From contig NZ_CP039371.1 in the NCBI RefSeq assembly GCF_005080685.1, positions 372,001-436,000 on the forward strand: a DNA stretch of 64,000 bases. The letters are read 5' to 3'. This document shows, piece by piece, positions 37,083 to 45,282 of the stretch. The translations under genes and the position numbers were made by a program. Within the stretch, counting starts at the first letter, position 1. Each line of letters opens with the position of its first letter. The notes under the pieces are model-generated. The model made no database searches. It had not been told where the DNA came from and was given only the letters and a program-made list of their open reading frames with translations. This DNA is from Pseudomonas putida (GTDB lineage: Bacteria; Pseudomonadota; Gammaproteobacteria; Pseudomonadales; Pseudomonadaceae).

Positions 37083-39035
37083 ATGTTGAACACCCTTCTA
37101 CCCATCCTGCTGTTCGCTGCCCTTGGCCTGGCAGTGCTCGGCGCCCTGCGCCGGGTGCGCATGTGGCGACGTGGCCGGCCAAGCAAGGTCGACCTGATCG
37201 GCGGGCTGCTGGCCATGCCGCGACGCTACCTGGTGGACCTGCACCATGTGGTCGAGCGCGACAAGTACATGTCCAAGACCCACGTCGCCACCGCTGGCGG
37301 CTTCGTGCTGTCGGCAGTCTTGGCGATCCTGGTGCACGGCTTCGGCCTGCAGAGCAAGATCCTCGGCTACGCCTTGCTGGTCGCTACGGTGATCATGTTC
37401 AGCGGTGCCATCTTTGTCTTCAAACGCCGTCTGAATCCGCCTTCGCGCCTGTCCAAGGGCCCGTGGATGCGCTTGCCGAAAAGCCTGCTGGTGTTCGCCG
37501 CGAGCTTCTTCATCGCCACCTTGCCGGTCGCCGGCATCCTGCCGGCCAACACCGGTGGTTGGGTGATGGTCGGTGTGCTCGGCCTCGGGGTGCTGTGGGG
37601 CGTGTCGGAGCTGTTCTTCGGCATGACCTGGGGCGGGCCGATGAAACACGCCTTCGCCGGCGCCCTGCACCTGGCCTGGCACCGCCGCGCCGAACGCTTC
37701 GGCGGCGGCCGCTCCACTGGCCTCAAGCCGCTGGACCTGGAAGACCCGAATGCGCCGCTGGGCGTGGAAAAGCCGGTGGATTTCACCTGGAACCAACTGC
37801 TGGGCTTCGATGCCTGCGTGCAGTGCGGTAAATGCGAGGCGATGTGCCCGGCCTTTGCTGCTGGCCAGCCGCTGAACCCGAAGAAACTCATCCAGGACAT
37901 GGTCATTGGCCTGGCCGGCGGCACCGATGCCCAGTTCGCCGGTAGCCCGTACCCAGGCAAACCGATCGGTGAGCACGGGGGCCATCCGCACCAGCCGATC
38001 GTCAATGGTCTGGTCGACGCCGAGACGCTGTGGTCGTGCACCACCTGCCGCGCCTGCGTCGAGGAATGCCCGATGATGATCGAGCACGTCGACGCCATCG
38101 TCGACATGCGCCGTCATCTCACCCTGGAAAAGGGCGCCACGCCGAACAAGGGCGCCGAGGTGCTGGACAACCTGATCGCCACCGACAACCCCGGCGGTTT
38201 CGCCCCCGGCGGACGGATGAACTGGGCGGCCGACCTGAACCTGAAACTGCTGTCGGAGGTGAAAACCACCGAGGTGTTGTTCTGGGTCGGCGACGGTGCG
38301 TTCGACATGCGCAACCAACGCACCCTGCGTTCGTTCGTCAAGGTACTGAAGGCTTCGGGTGTGGACTTCGCCGTGCTCGGCCTGGAAGAGCGCGACAGTG
38401 GCGACGTGGCGCGTCGACTGGGTGATGAAGCGACCTTCCAGCAACTGGCCAAGCGCAATATCCAGACCCTGGCCCAGTACAAGTTCCAGCGCATCGTCAC
38501 CTGCGACCCGCACAGCTTCCATGTGCTCAAGAATGAATACGGCGCCCTGGGCGGCGACTACCAGGTACAGCATCACAGCACCTACATCGCCGAATTGATC
38601 GCGGCCAACAAGCTCAACCTTGGCCAGCACAAGGGGGGCAGCGTCACCTACCACGACCCGTGCTACCTGGGCCGTTACAACGGTGAATACGAAGCCCCGC
38701 GTGAGGTGCTCAAGGCACTGGGTATCGAAGTGCGCGAGATGCAGCGTTCGGGCTTTCGCTCGCGCTGCTGTGGCGGAGGCGGCGGTGCGCCGATCACCGA
38801 TATCCCCGGCAAGCAGCGTATTCCCGACATGCGCATGGACGACATCCGCGAGACCGAGGCCGAACTGGTTGCCGTGGGATGCCCGCAATGCACCGCGATG
38901 CTCGAAGGCGTGGTCGAACCGCGCCCACAGATCAAGGACCTCGCCGAGCTGGTGGCTGACGTGCTGATCGAGGAGGAAACTCCCGCAGCCCCAAAGTCGC
39001 CAACGGTCAAACGTGAACCTGCGGAGGTGCACTGA
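37083..39035 (+). CDS. dgcB: DgcB, Fe-S electron-transfer protein for dimethylglycine oxidation
   Basis: A 650-aa membrane-bound protein. Three or four helices lie within residues 1-190. Two 4Fe-4S motifs follow: CVQCGKCEAMCP at about 245-256 and CTTCRACVEECP at about 319-330. Two cysteine-rich CCG domains come next (DPCYLGRYN at about 523, CCGGGGG at about 562, with CPQC later). This resembles heterodisulfide-reductase D / GlpC-type quinone-linked proteins. It probably passes electrons from DgcA and the adjacent ETF to the quinone pool. Its stop overlaps the next ATG (TGATG). Confidence 0.9.
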   Translation: MLNTLLPILLFAALGLAVLGALRRVRMWRRGRPSKVDLIGGLLAMPRRYLVDLHHVVERDKYMSKTHVATAGGFVLSAVLAILVHGFGLQSKILGYALLVATVIMFSGAIFVFKRRLNPPSRLSKGPWMRLPKSLLVFAASFFIATLPVAGILPANTGGWVMVGVLGLGVLWGVSELFFGMTWGGPMKHAFAGALHLAWHRRAERFGGGRSTGLKPLDLEDPNAPLGVEKPVDFTWNQLLGFDACVQCGKCEAMCPAFAAGQPLNPKKLIQDMVIGLAGGTDAQFAGSPYPGKPIGEHGGHPHQPIVNGLVDAETLWSCTTCRACVEECPMMIEHVDAIVDMRRHLTLEKGATPNKGAEVLDNLIATDNPGGFAPGGRMNWAADLNLKLLSEVKTTEVLFWVGDGAFDMRNQRTLRSFVKVLKASGVDFAVLGLEERDSGDVARRLGDEATFQQLAKRNIQTLAQYKFQRIVTCDPHSFHVLKNEYGALGGDYQVQHHSTYIAELIAANKLNLGQHKGGSVTYHDPCYLGRYNGEYEAPREVLKALGIEVREMQRSGFRSRCCGGGGGAPITDIPGKQRIPDMRMDDIRETEAELVAVGCPQCTAMLEGVVEPRPQIKDLAELVADVLIEEETPAAPKSPTVKREPAEVH

Positions 39036-40267
39036 TGAGCGACATCATCCGCCGCGACCCACGCGCCGAGTGGATCGCCCGTAACCGCCTGCATCCGCTG
39101 CATGCGGCGCTGCAGACGCAACAGACGCGCTGGATGGGCCCCAACGGCCTGTTGCGCAAGAACCCCCACGCCATCGCCGCTGGCTTCATCGGCCCCAACG
39201 GCATCAAGCGCATCGACCGCAGTGGCGCCCAGCAGGGCACTGGTGTCGGCGGGCGGCGCAGCGCCGCGGCAGAAGTGCAATTGCCGCTGCACCAGGTACC
39301 GGCGCCGGCGTTCTACATCGCCGTGGTGCCGGACATGGTCGGTGGCCGCCTGAGCAGCCATGACCGCGACGTGCTCGGCCTGGCCCACGGCTTGGCCGGC
39401 AGCGATGGCGCGGTGCTGGCGATCGTGTTCGGCGAGCATAAGGAGAGCCATTTCGCCACGGCAGGCGTCGACCGCCTGTTGGTCATCGAAGGCGAGCAGT
39501 ACCAAGGTTATGCACCGGAGCAGTTGGTGCAAGGCCTGCGTGCTGTGGATAACCAGTTCAACCCGCGCCATTGGCTGCTGCCGGACAGCCGCAGCGGTGG
39601 TGGCGAGCTGGGCCGGCGCCTGGGCGCTGCGCTGGGTGAACGCCCAGCGACGCGCGTGTGGCAGGTCAAGGACGGGCAGTGCATCGGCCGAGCCGGCGCC
39701 GGCCAGCAAGACCTGCAACGTGCGGTGCCGCGCCTGATCCTCGGTGCGGCGGAGTGCGCGGAACCTGTCAGCGAAACCCGCCACGAGGCCTTGCCGGTGG
39801 AGTTGTCCACAGGCGTGGCGCGCAGCCTGTCGCGCATCGAGGACCTCGGCTCGGTGGCCGTCGATCCGGCCACCATCGCCATGGCCGAAGCCGAGTTCAT
39901 CGTCTCCGGCGGCAATGGCGTCAAGGACTGGGACCTGTATCACCAGGCCACGGCCGCCCTCGGCGCCACCGAAGGCGCCTCGCGGGTGGCGGTGGACGAT
40001 GGCTTCATGCCGCGTAACCGCCAGGTCGGTGCCACGGGTACCTGGGTCACCGCGCGGGTCTACGTGGCGGTGGGTATCTCCGGCGCGATCCAGCACCTGC
40101 AAGGCGTCGGTGCCTGCGACAAGGTGGTGGCGATCAACATGGACCCGGGCTGCGACATGATCAAACGGGCCGACCTGTCGGTGATTGGCGACAGCTCGGC
40201 GATTCTCCAGGCACTGATCGAGGCTGTGGAAAACTTCCGCAGCGGCGCTCAGCGCGACGCCGCATAA
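39035..40267 (+). CDS. Electron-transfer flavoprotein alpha-type subunit (dgc cluster)
   Basis: A 410-aa protein. The C-terminal about 140 residues carry the FAD-binding ETF-alpha fold (EFIVSGGNGVKDWDLYHQ, RQVGATGTWVTARVYVAVGISGAIQHLQG, VVAINMDPGCDMIKRADLSV). The N-terminal part is longer and more diverged than in standard EtfA. With the next gene it forms a dedicated ETF for the dimethylglycine branch. It overlaps dgcB by 1 nt; the beta subunit follows after 10 nt. Confidence 0.88.
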   Translation: MSDIIRRDPRAEWIARNRLHPLHAALQTQQTRWMGPNGLLRKNPHAIAAGFIGPNGIKRIDRSGAQQGTGVGGRRSAAAEVQLPLHQVPAPAFYIAVVPDMVGGRLSSHDRDVLGLAHGLAGSDGAVLAIVFGEHKESHFATAGVDRLLVIEGEQYQGYAPEQLVQGLRAVDNQFNPRHWLLPDSRSGGGELGRRLGAALGERPATRVWQVKDGQCIGRAGAGQQDLQRAVPRLILGAAECAEPVSETRHEALPVELSTGVARSLSRIEDLGSVAVDPATIAMAEAEFIVSGGNGVKDWDLYHQATAALGATEGASRVAVDDGFMPRNRQVGATGTWVTARVYVAVGISGAIQHLQGVGACDKVVAINMDPGCDMIKRADLSVIGDSSAILQALIEAVENFRSGAQRDAA

Positions 40268-40277
40268 GGGCACGAGC

Positions 40278-41048
40278 ATGAGTACGAAAGTCATCAGCCT
40301 GGTTTCCATCGGCGCCCACCCAAGCTCCGGCCGCGCCCGCCGTGCCGAGCAGGATGCCCGCGCGGTGGAACTGGGCCTGCAGCTGGCTGGGGATAACTTG
40401 CAGGTGGTGCACGCCGGCAACCCGCGTGAAGAGGCCCTGCGCGCCTACCTGGGCATGGGGCTCGACCATCTGGATGTGCTGGAACAGCCTGCGGGAGCCG
40501 ATGTGCTCGGCGTGCTGGGCGATTACCTGCGCGACGCTGGCGCCCAGTTGGTATTGACGGGCAGCCAGGCGGAAACCGGCGAAGGGTCGGGCATGTTGCC
40601 CTTCCTGTTAGCGGAGAAGCTGGGTTGGCCGCTGGTGGTGGGCCTGGCCGAGGTGGAGTCGATCGACAATGGCACCGCCCAGGTGTTGCAGGCCCTGCCG
40701 CGCGGTCAGCGGCGGCGCTTGAAGGTGCGCCTGCCGTTGCTGGCGACGGTGGATAACGCCGCGCCCAAGCCGCGCCAGAGTGCCTTTGGGCCGGCTCGGC
40801 GAGGCGTGTTGGCGGCGCGCAACGTGGCCATCGTCGAGGATGAGCTGCTGGTCGAGGCCGAGCTGCAGCCGGCGCGACCGCGGCCCAAGCGGCTGAAGGT
40901 GATCAAGGCCAAGAGTGGCGCGGACCGGATGAAGGCTGCCACGGCCAAGGCCAGCGGCGGTGGCGGCAAGGTACTCAAGGACGTGTCGGCGCAGGAAGGT
41001 GCAGAGGCGATTCTCAAGCTGTTGGTGGAGGAGGGCGTGCTGCGTTGA
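40278..41048 (+). CDS. Electron-transfer flavoprotein beta-type subunit (dgc cluster)
   Basis: A 256-aa ETF-beta-like protein with an AMP-binding-type core (RRAEQDARAVELGLQLAG, TGSQAETGEGSGMLPFLLAEKLGWPLVVGLAEVE, GQRRRLKVRLPLLATV). A Lys/Arg-rich, Ala/Gly-rich linker lies at about 205-235 before the C-terminal arm (GAEAILKLLVEEGVLR). It partners the preceding alpha subunit. It is the last gene of the dgc operon, and a perfect hairpin follows. Confidence 0.87.
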   Translation: MSTKVISLVSIGAHPSSGRARRAEQDARAVELGLQLAGDNLQVVHAGNPREEALRAYLGMGLDHLDVLEQPAGADVLGVLGDYLRDAGAQLVLTGSQAETGEGSGMLPFLLAEKLGWPLVVGLAEVESIDNGTAQVLQALPRGQRRRLKVRLPLLATVDNAAPKPRQSAFGPARRGVLAARNVAIVEDELLVEAELQPARPRPKRLKVIKAKSGADRMKAATAKASGGGGKVLKDVSAQEGAEAILKLLVEEGVLR

Positions 41049-41055
41049 ATCCTCT

Positions 41056-41087
41056 GCCCCTATCGCCGGCAAGCCGGCGATAGGGGC
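41056..41087 (+). terminator. Perfect 15-bp hairpin after the ETF genes
   Basis: GCCCCTATCGCCGGC and its exact inverse flank a 2-nt AA loop, 8 nt after the ETF beta stop. There is no T-run, so termination or transcript protection is inferred. Confidence 0.6.
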
Positions 41088-41091
41088 AAAC

Positions 41092-41660
41092 CTGCTTTCT
41101 GTGCATAACTCCCCCGTGATGCCCTTTCTCGTCCCTGAATCCACACGCCAACGTGCCGCCTTTCGTTTGCCCACCGAATCTGTTCGCCAAGGTGTGGATA
41201 AAGTGTTCGCTCATCGCTGTAAGCCTTGTACTGCTTAGCCTGTAAGAGATTGATCAAGAAATGATCAGGCACTCGGGTGATTGATCTCCAACGTCCCGGC
41301 AGCCAGGCGTCATAGTTTCCCACAATCGCTGTTGGCGGGTCTGTGGATAATATGTTCGACGAATGCTGCAGCCCTTTATTGGCGAGGCCTGCAAGGAGTT
41401 GGTCAATAACTGATCAATTGCTTTGATAATCAGCTTAAAGCAGTGAATACAGAGGCTTGGATCGCTTATCCACAGACGCAGATCTTCCTTGCTCACAATT
41501 TCTGTTGGTCGATCTGTGGACAAGGTGTTTGATAGAGTCTGCAGGCCTCTAGATCATTGGCTTACAGAGATATGATCAAAAAACGTACAGTCGCTTCCGA
41601 CACGGGCAGTCGGCGGGTGGTTCGACAGTAGCGGAAGAACCTGTGGATAAGCTGTTCGCA
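41092..41660. repeat. Array of DnaA-box repeats in a gene-free region
   Basis: No gene is visible. DnaA-box 9-mers occur at 41100-41108 (TGTGCATAA), 41193-41201, 41342-41350 and 41642-41650 (TGTGGATAA), at 41466-41474 (TTATCCACA, opposite strand), and at 41515-41523 (TGTGGACAA, one mismatch). Those at 41193, 41342 and 41515 start diverged copies of an about 80-bp unit: box, then (G)TGTT(C/T)G, then CTG(T/C)A(A/G)(G)CC, then a (T)TGATCA-rich AT tract. A fourth, shortened copy starts at 41642. CACAAT..CTGTTGG precedes two of them. See the finding for interpretation. Confidence 0.8.
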
Positions 41661-41678
41661 TGCTTTGGATTGCAATGT

Positions 41679-41716
41679 AAAACGCCACGGCTGATGGGGA
41701 TCAGCCGTGGCGTTTT
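41679..41716. terminator. Bidirectional terminator facing gbcA
   Basis: AAAACGCCACGGCTGA and TCAGCCGTGGCGTTTT pair perfectly (16 bp) around a 6-nt loop, with T-runs on both strands. It ends gbcA on the minus strand. Confidence 0.9.
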
Positions 41717-41733
41717 TGCATGACCGCGGGCGG

Positions 41734-43026
41734 TTACTGTGCTTTCACTTCCTTGAGGTACGGCGCGGGCTCTGCGCCCAGGTTCTCCAGAACGCGTTGG
41801 CTGTACCAGTCGATGAAGTTCACCACGCCGAACTCGTAGGTCTTGGAGTACGGGCCGGGCTGGTAGGCGGTGGAGTTGATGCCGCGCTGGTTTTCCTCGG
41901 CCAGGCGGCGGTCCTGGTCGTTGGTGGCGTCCCACACCTTGCGCATGCGCTCAGGGTCGTAATCGACACCTTCGACGGCATCCTTGTGCACCAGCCACTT
42001 GGTGGTGACCATGGTCTCCTGGGCGCTGATCGGCCACACGGTGAACACGATCATGTGATCGCCCATGCAGTGGTTCCACGAGTGCGGCAGGTGCAGGATG
42101 CGCATCGAGCCCAGGTCCGGGTTCTTGATGCGGCCCATCAGCTTCTGGCAGGCCTGCTTGCCGTCCATGGTCATCGACACGGTGCCCTTGAGCAGCGGCA
42201 TGCGCACGATGCGGTTACGCAGGCCATGGCTCTTGTGCAGGTATGGAATCTTCTCGGCTTCCCAGGCGGCGGCGGAGGCGGCCACGTGGTCCTTGAATTC
42301 CTGGCTGGCGCGCGGGTCGTTGGTGTCGTCCCATTCCAGCAGGGTTTGCAGCAGCTCCGGGTGCGAACCGTTGCAGTGGTAGCACTCGCGGTTGTTTTCC
42401 AGCACCAGCTTCCAGTTGGCCTTCTCCATCAAGGTGGTCTGCACCGCCACCTTGGCGTTCTCCATGTCGTACGGTTCCATGTAGTGGTCCAGGGTGGCCA
42501 GGAACTCGTCGATGGCAGGCGGGTTTTCGGCCAGGCTGATGAAGATGTAGCCGCCGGCGACCTTCACGTTCACAGGCTTGAGGCCGTATTGCTGCATGTC
42601 GAAGTCGGCGCCCATCTCGGTACCGGCGAACAGCAGGCGGCCATCGAGTTCGTAGGTCCACTGGTGGTACGGGCAGACCAGCTTGGCCACCTTGCCCTTC
42701 TCGCTCACGCACAGGCGCGAGCCACGGTGGCGGCAGACGTTGTGGAAGGCATGCACCTTACCTTCGGCTCCGCGTACCACGATGATCGGGTTCTTGCCGA
42801 TCTGCAGGGTGATGTAGTTGCCCTTGGCCGGGATCTCGCAGGTCATGCCGGCGATCAGCCATTCCTTGTGGAAGATCTCCTGCATGTCGATCTGGAACAG
42901 ACGCTCGTCGGTGTAGAAAGGCTGGGGCAGCGAGTAGGTGCGCTCGCGGGTCTGCAGCATCTCGGCGGTGGCCTTGCGTGCAGGTTCCAGTGGATCGCCC
43001 AGGCTCAGGGTTGCGGTGACGTCCAT
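41734..43026 (-). CDS. gbcA: Glycine betaine monooxygenase, oxygenase subunit GbcA
   Basis: A 430-aa Rieske non-heme iron oxygenase that demethylates glycine betaine to dimethylglycine and formaldehyde. The Rieske ligands are Cys98, His100, Cys118 and His121 (CRH...CPYH). The mononuclear iron site includes NNRECYHCNGSH with His217 and His222. The length is standard. The ATG at 43026 (MDVTATLSLG) is preferred over upstream in-frame codons. It is divergent from its reductase gbcB across 295 bp. Confidence 0.94.
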   Translation of the reverse strand: MDVTATLSLGDPLEPARKATAEMLQTRERTYSLPQPFYTDERLFQIDMQEIFHKEWLIAGMTCEIPAKGNYITLQIGKNPIIVVRGAEGKVHAFHNVCRHRGSRLCVSEKGKVAKLVCPYHQWTYELDGRLLFAGTEMGADFDMQQYGLKPVNVKVAGGYIFISLAENPPAIDEFLATLDHYMEPYDMENAKVAVQTTLMEKANWKLVLENNRECYHCNGSHPELLQTLLEWDDTNDPRASQEFKDHVAASAAAWEAEKIPYLHKSHGLRNRIVRMPLLKGTVSMTMDGKQACQKLMGRIKNPDLGSMRILHLPHSWNHCMGDHMIVFTVWPISAQETMVTTKWLVHKDAVEGVDYDPERMRKVWDATNDQDRRLAEENQRGINSTAYQPGPYSKTYEFGVVNFIDWYSQRVLENLGAEPAPYLKEVKAQ

Positions 43027-43321
43027 CGTGTATTCCTCGGGGCCGTGTGCGGCCGGCAAAAGGTGGCTAATCGTTGTTGTGGTGCCGCAAGGCTGTCGTT
43101 TGAAAAACAGCGGTTTGTTTTGCCGAGGAGTGTGCGTCCGAAGACGCCCTGAACCGTATCCATGGGCGACATGGCCGATTTGAATTACGACGCGCCAGCC
43201 CCCGTAGCGCGGGGCTGGTCGCGATAAGCACGCCGATGTCGCTGGCAGGAATGTGCACAGCCTTCGGGTTGCGCATTATCGCAGCCATAAAAAGGCCAAT
43301 AGTCGGCCGCTGGAGATGAAC
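43027..43321. promoter_or_regulatory. Divergent gbcA/gbcB promoter region
   Basis: The region contains TGTCG at 43094-43098, GCGACA at 43166-43171 and TGTCGC at 43237-43242. These are half-sites also found ahead of fdhA, glyA and the dipeptidase gene. A GCGCGGGGCTGG palindromic stretch lies at about 43205. GbdR control is known in P. aeruginosa; the site assignment here is inference. Confidence 0.5.
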
Positions 43322-44422
43322 ATGTCCGATACCTTCCTCAATCCGGTCACTACCCAGACCTGGGCCAACGGCCGCCACATCGTGCGCTGCGTCAAGGTCA
43401 TCCAGGAGACCTGGGACGTGCGCACCTTCTGCTTCATGGCCGATGCGCCGATCATGTTCTTCTTCAAGCCCGGGCAGTTCGTCACCCTGGAGCTGGAGAT
43501 CGAGGGCAAGCCGGTGATGCGTTCCTACACCATCTCCAGTTCGCCGTCGGTGCCGTACAGCTTCTCCATCACGGTCAAGCGCGTACCGGGCGGGCAGGTC
43601 TCGAACTTCCTCCACGACACCATGCACGAAGGCGCCGAGCTGCCGGTGCACGGGCCGGTGGGATTGTTCAACGCCATCGACTTCCCGGCCGGCAAGGTGC
43701 TGTACCTTTCCGGTGGGGTCGGCATCACCCCGGTGATGTCGATGGCGCGCTGGTTCTACGACACCAACGCCAATGTCGACATGGTGTTCGTGCACAGCGC
43801 CCGCTCGCCCAAGGACATCATCTATCACCGCGAGCTGGAGCAGATGGCTTCGCGCATCCCCAACTTCAGCCTGCACATCATTTGCGAGAAGCACGGCCTG
43901 GGCGAGCCATGGGCGGGTTATCGCGGCTACCTCAACCAGCGATTGATGGAGCTGATCGCCCCCGACTACATGGAGCGCACCATCTTCTGCTGCGGGCCGA
44001 CCCCGTACATGACGGCGGTCAAGCGCATGCTCGAGGGGGTTGGCTTCGACATGAACAACTACCACGAGGAGTCGTTCGGCGCGACGCCGGCGGAGGCCAA
44101 GGCCGATGCGGTGGAGCATGCCGAACAGGCTGCCGACGCGCCGGAAGTGGATGTATCCGACCTCAACCTGGTGGAGTTCATCGGCAGCGAGAAGAGCATC
44201 CGCATCGCCCCGGGCGAGACGGTGCACGCGGCGGCGGCGAAAGTCGGCCTGATGATTCCCAAGGCCTGCGGCATGGGTATCTGCGGCACCTGCAAGGTGC
44301 TCAAGCTGGGCGGTGAAGTGGAGATGGAGCACAACGGCGGCATCACCGAAGAGGACGAAGCCGAGGGCTACATCCTGTCGTGCTGCAGCGTGCCGAAAGG
44401 GGATGTGCGGATCGATTACTGA
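43322..44422 (+). CDS. gbcB: Glycine betaine monooxygenase, reductase subunit GbcB
   Basis: A 366-aa reductase. The FAD-binding motif is RSYTISSSP (about 60-68), NAD-binding GGVGITPVMS, then CGPTPYM. The C-terminal plant-type 2Fe-2S ferredoxin has Cys316-x4-Cys321-x2-Cys324 and a later Cys in LSCCSV. It passes electrons from NADH to GbcA. The ATG at 43322 is favoured because GGAG lies 6 nt before it; the ATG at 43316 is an alternative. Confidence 0.93.
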   Translation: MSDTFLNPVTTQTWANGRHIVRCVKVIQETWDVRTFCFMADAPIMFFFKPGQFVTLELEIEGKPVMRSYTISSSPSVPYSFSITVKRVPGGQVSNFLHDTMHEGAELPVHGPVGLFNAIDFPAGKVLYLSGGVGITPVMSMARWFYDTNANVDMVFVHSARSPKDIIYHRELEQMASRIPNFSLHIICEKHGLGEPWAGYRGYLNQRLMELIAPDYMERTIFCCGPTPYMTAVKRMLEGVGFDMNNYHEESFGATPAEAKADAVEHAEQAADAPEVDVSDLNLVEFIGSEKSIRIAPGETVHAAAAKVGLMIPKACGMGICGTCKVLKLGGEVEMEHNGGITEEDEAEGYILSCCSVPKGDVRIDY

Positions 44423-44435
44423 TCCAGCAATGCAT

Positions 44436-44520
44436 GGGGCCGCTTTGCGGCCCATTCGTGGGGCAAGTCAGGGCGCCGAACCGCCGCTCCCACAGGAATT
44501 GCGCTGAGCCTGTGGGAGTG
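44436..44520. repeat. Variant REP upstream of the RAYT gene
   Basis: A REP-like pair in which GGGGCAAGTCAGGGCGCCGAA interrupts the usual palindrome before CCGCTCCCACAGG; GCCTGTGGGAG follows in inverse orientation. The same GGGGCAAGTCGGGGCGCCGAA variant flanks the other side of the RAYT gene. Confidence 0.75.
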
Positions 44521-44607
44521 TCTGCCAACATCCAGAAAACATTCTCCGTCTCATGTCGATAATCCCTCGGCTAGGGTCTATCCCGAGCTTTGATTCAGGG
44601 ACATCAC

Positions 44608-45063
44608 ATGGACCGTGCCCAATCCTGCCTTCTACGTCGTGGTCGCTTCTCCCAGCCAGGTGGTATTTACCTGCTGACCACGGTAACTCACCAGCGAAAG
44701 CAGATATTCACCCAGCTCCAACTCGCTCGCAGCGTCATCCAGCAATTCAGGCTGGCTGAAATCGATGGGCTTTGTCACTCCCTGGCGTGGGTGGTGATGC
44801 CTGACCATGTGCATTGGTTGATCGAATTGCGAGGCGCCACCCTTTGCTGCTTGATGCGCAGGTTCAAGTCGCGCAGCAGTCATGCGCTTTATCGGCAAGG
44901 CATGCGCCGCGAAAGAATATGGCAGCCGGGCTATCAGGACCGGGCATTGCGTCGGGAAGAGAGCGTGTTGAAAGTTGCCAGGTACATCGTTGCCAACCCA
45001 ATAAGAGCCGGGTTGGTTGGCCGGGCAGGCGACTATTCGCATTGGGATGCTGTTTGGCTCTGA
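44608..45063 (+). CDS. REP-associated tyrosine transposase (RAYT, Y1/HUH type)
   Basis: A 151-aa protein. The HUH metal-binding motif is His67-Val-His69 (MPDHVHWL). The catalytic tyrosine is probably Tyr126 in VARYIVANPIRAGL, and GYQDRALRREESV lies between them. The size and motif order are those of TnpA-REP proteins, which nick and mobilise REP sequences. REP elements of a matching variant flank it on both sides. The ATG at 44608 has AGGGACAT ahead; the in-frame TTG at 44590 is an alternative. Confidence 0.88.
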   Translation: MDRAQSCLLRRGRFSQPGGIYLLTTVTHQRKQIFTQLQLARSVIQQFRLAEIDGLCHSLAWVVMPDHVHWLIELRGATLCCLMRRFKSRSSHALYRQGMRRERIWQPGYQDRALRREESVLKVARYIVANPIRAGLVGRAGDYSHWDAVWL

Positions 45064-45065
45064 TG

Positions 45066-45274
45066 CCGCCTTCGCGGGGCAAGTCGGGGCGCCGAAAACT
45101 GTGGCCCTGTGGGAGCGGGCTTGTCCCGCGAATGGGGCGACGCGGTGGATGGCACCGGCTTCGCCGGTGTTCGCGGGGCAAGCCCGCTCCCACAGATCCC
45201 CGCTAAACCAATGGGTTATGTTTTTCTGTGGGAGCGGGCTTGTCCCGCGAATGGGCCGCAAAGCGGCCCCGGGG
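45066..45274. repeat. Cluster of four REP-type units downstream of the RAYT gene
   Basis: It starts with the variant unit GGGGCAAGTCGGGGCGCCGAA. It continues with GAGCGGGCTTGTCCCGCGAA, its inverse GGGGCAAGCCCGCTCCCACA, and a third GAGCGGGCTTGTCCCGCGAA, separated by small palindromes (ACCGGCTTCGCCGGT, GGGCCGCAAAGCGGCCC). Confidence 0.88.
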
Positions 45275-45282
45275 TTGTCGGG

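Noticed and set aside
39545..39553. DnaA-box 9-mer inside the ETF alpha gene
   Set aside because: A single match within coding sequence is explained by the codons (AVDNQ) and is not part of the array.
45066..45274. CRISPR-like array
   Set aside because: The repeated units are inverted, irregularly spaced REPs, without unique spacers of equal length or cas genes.
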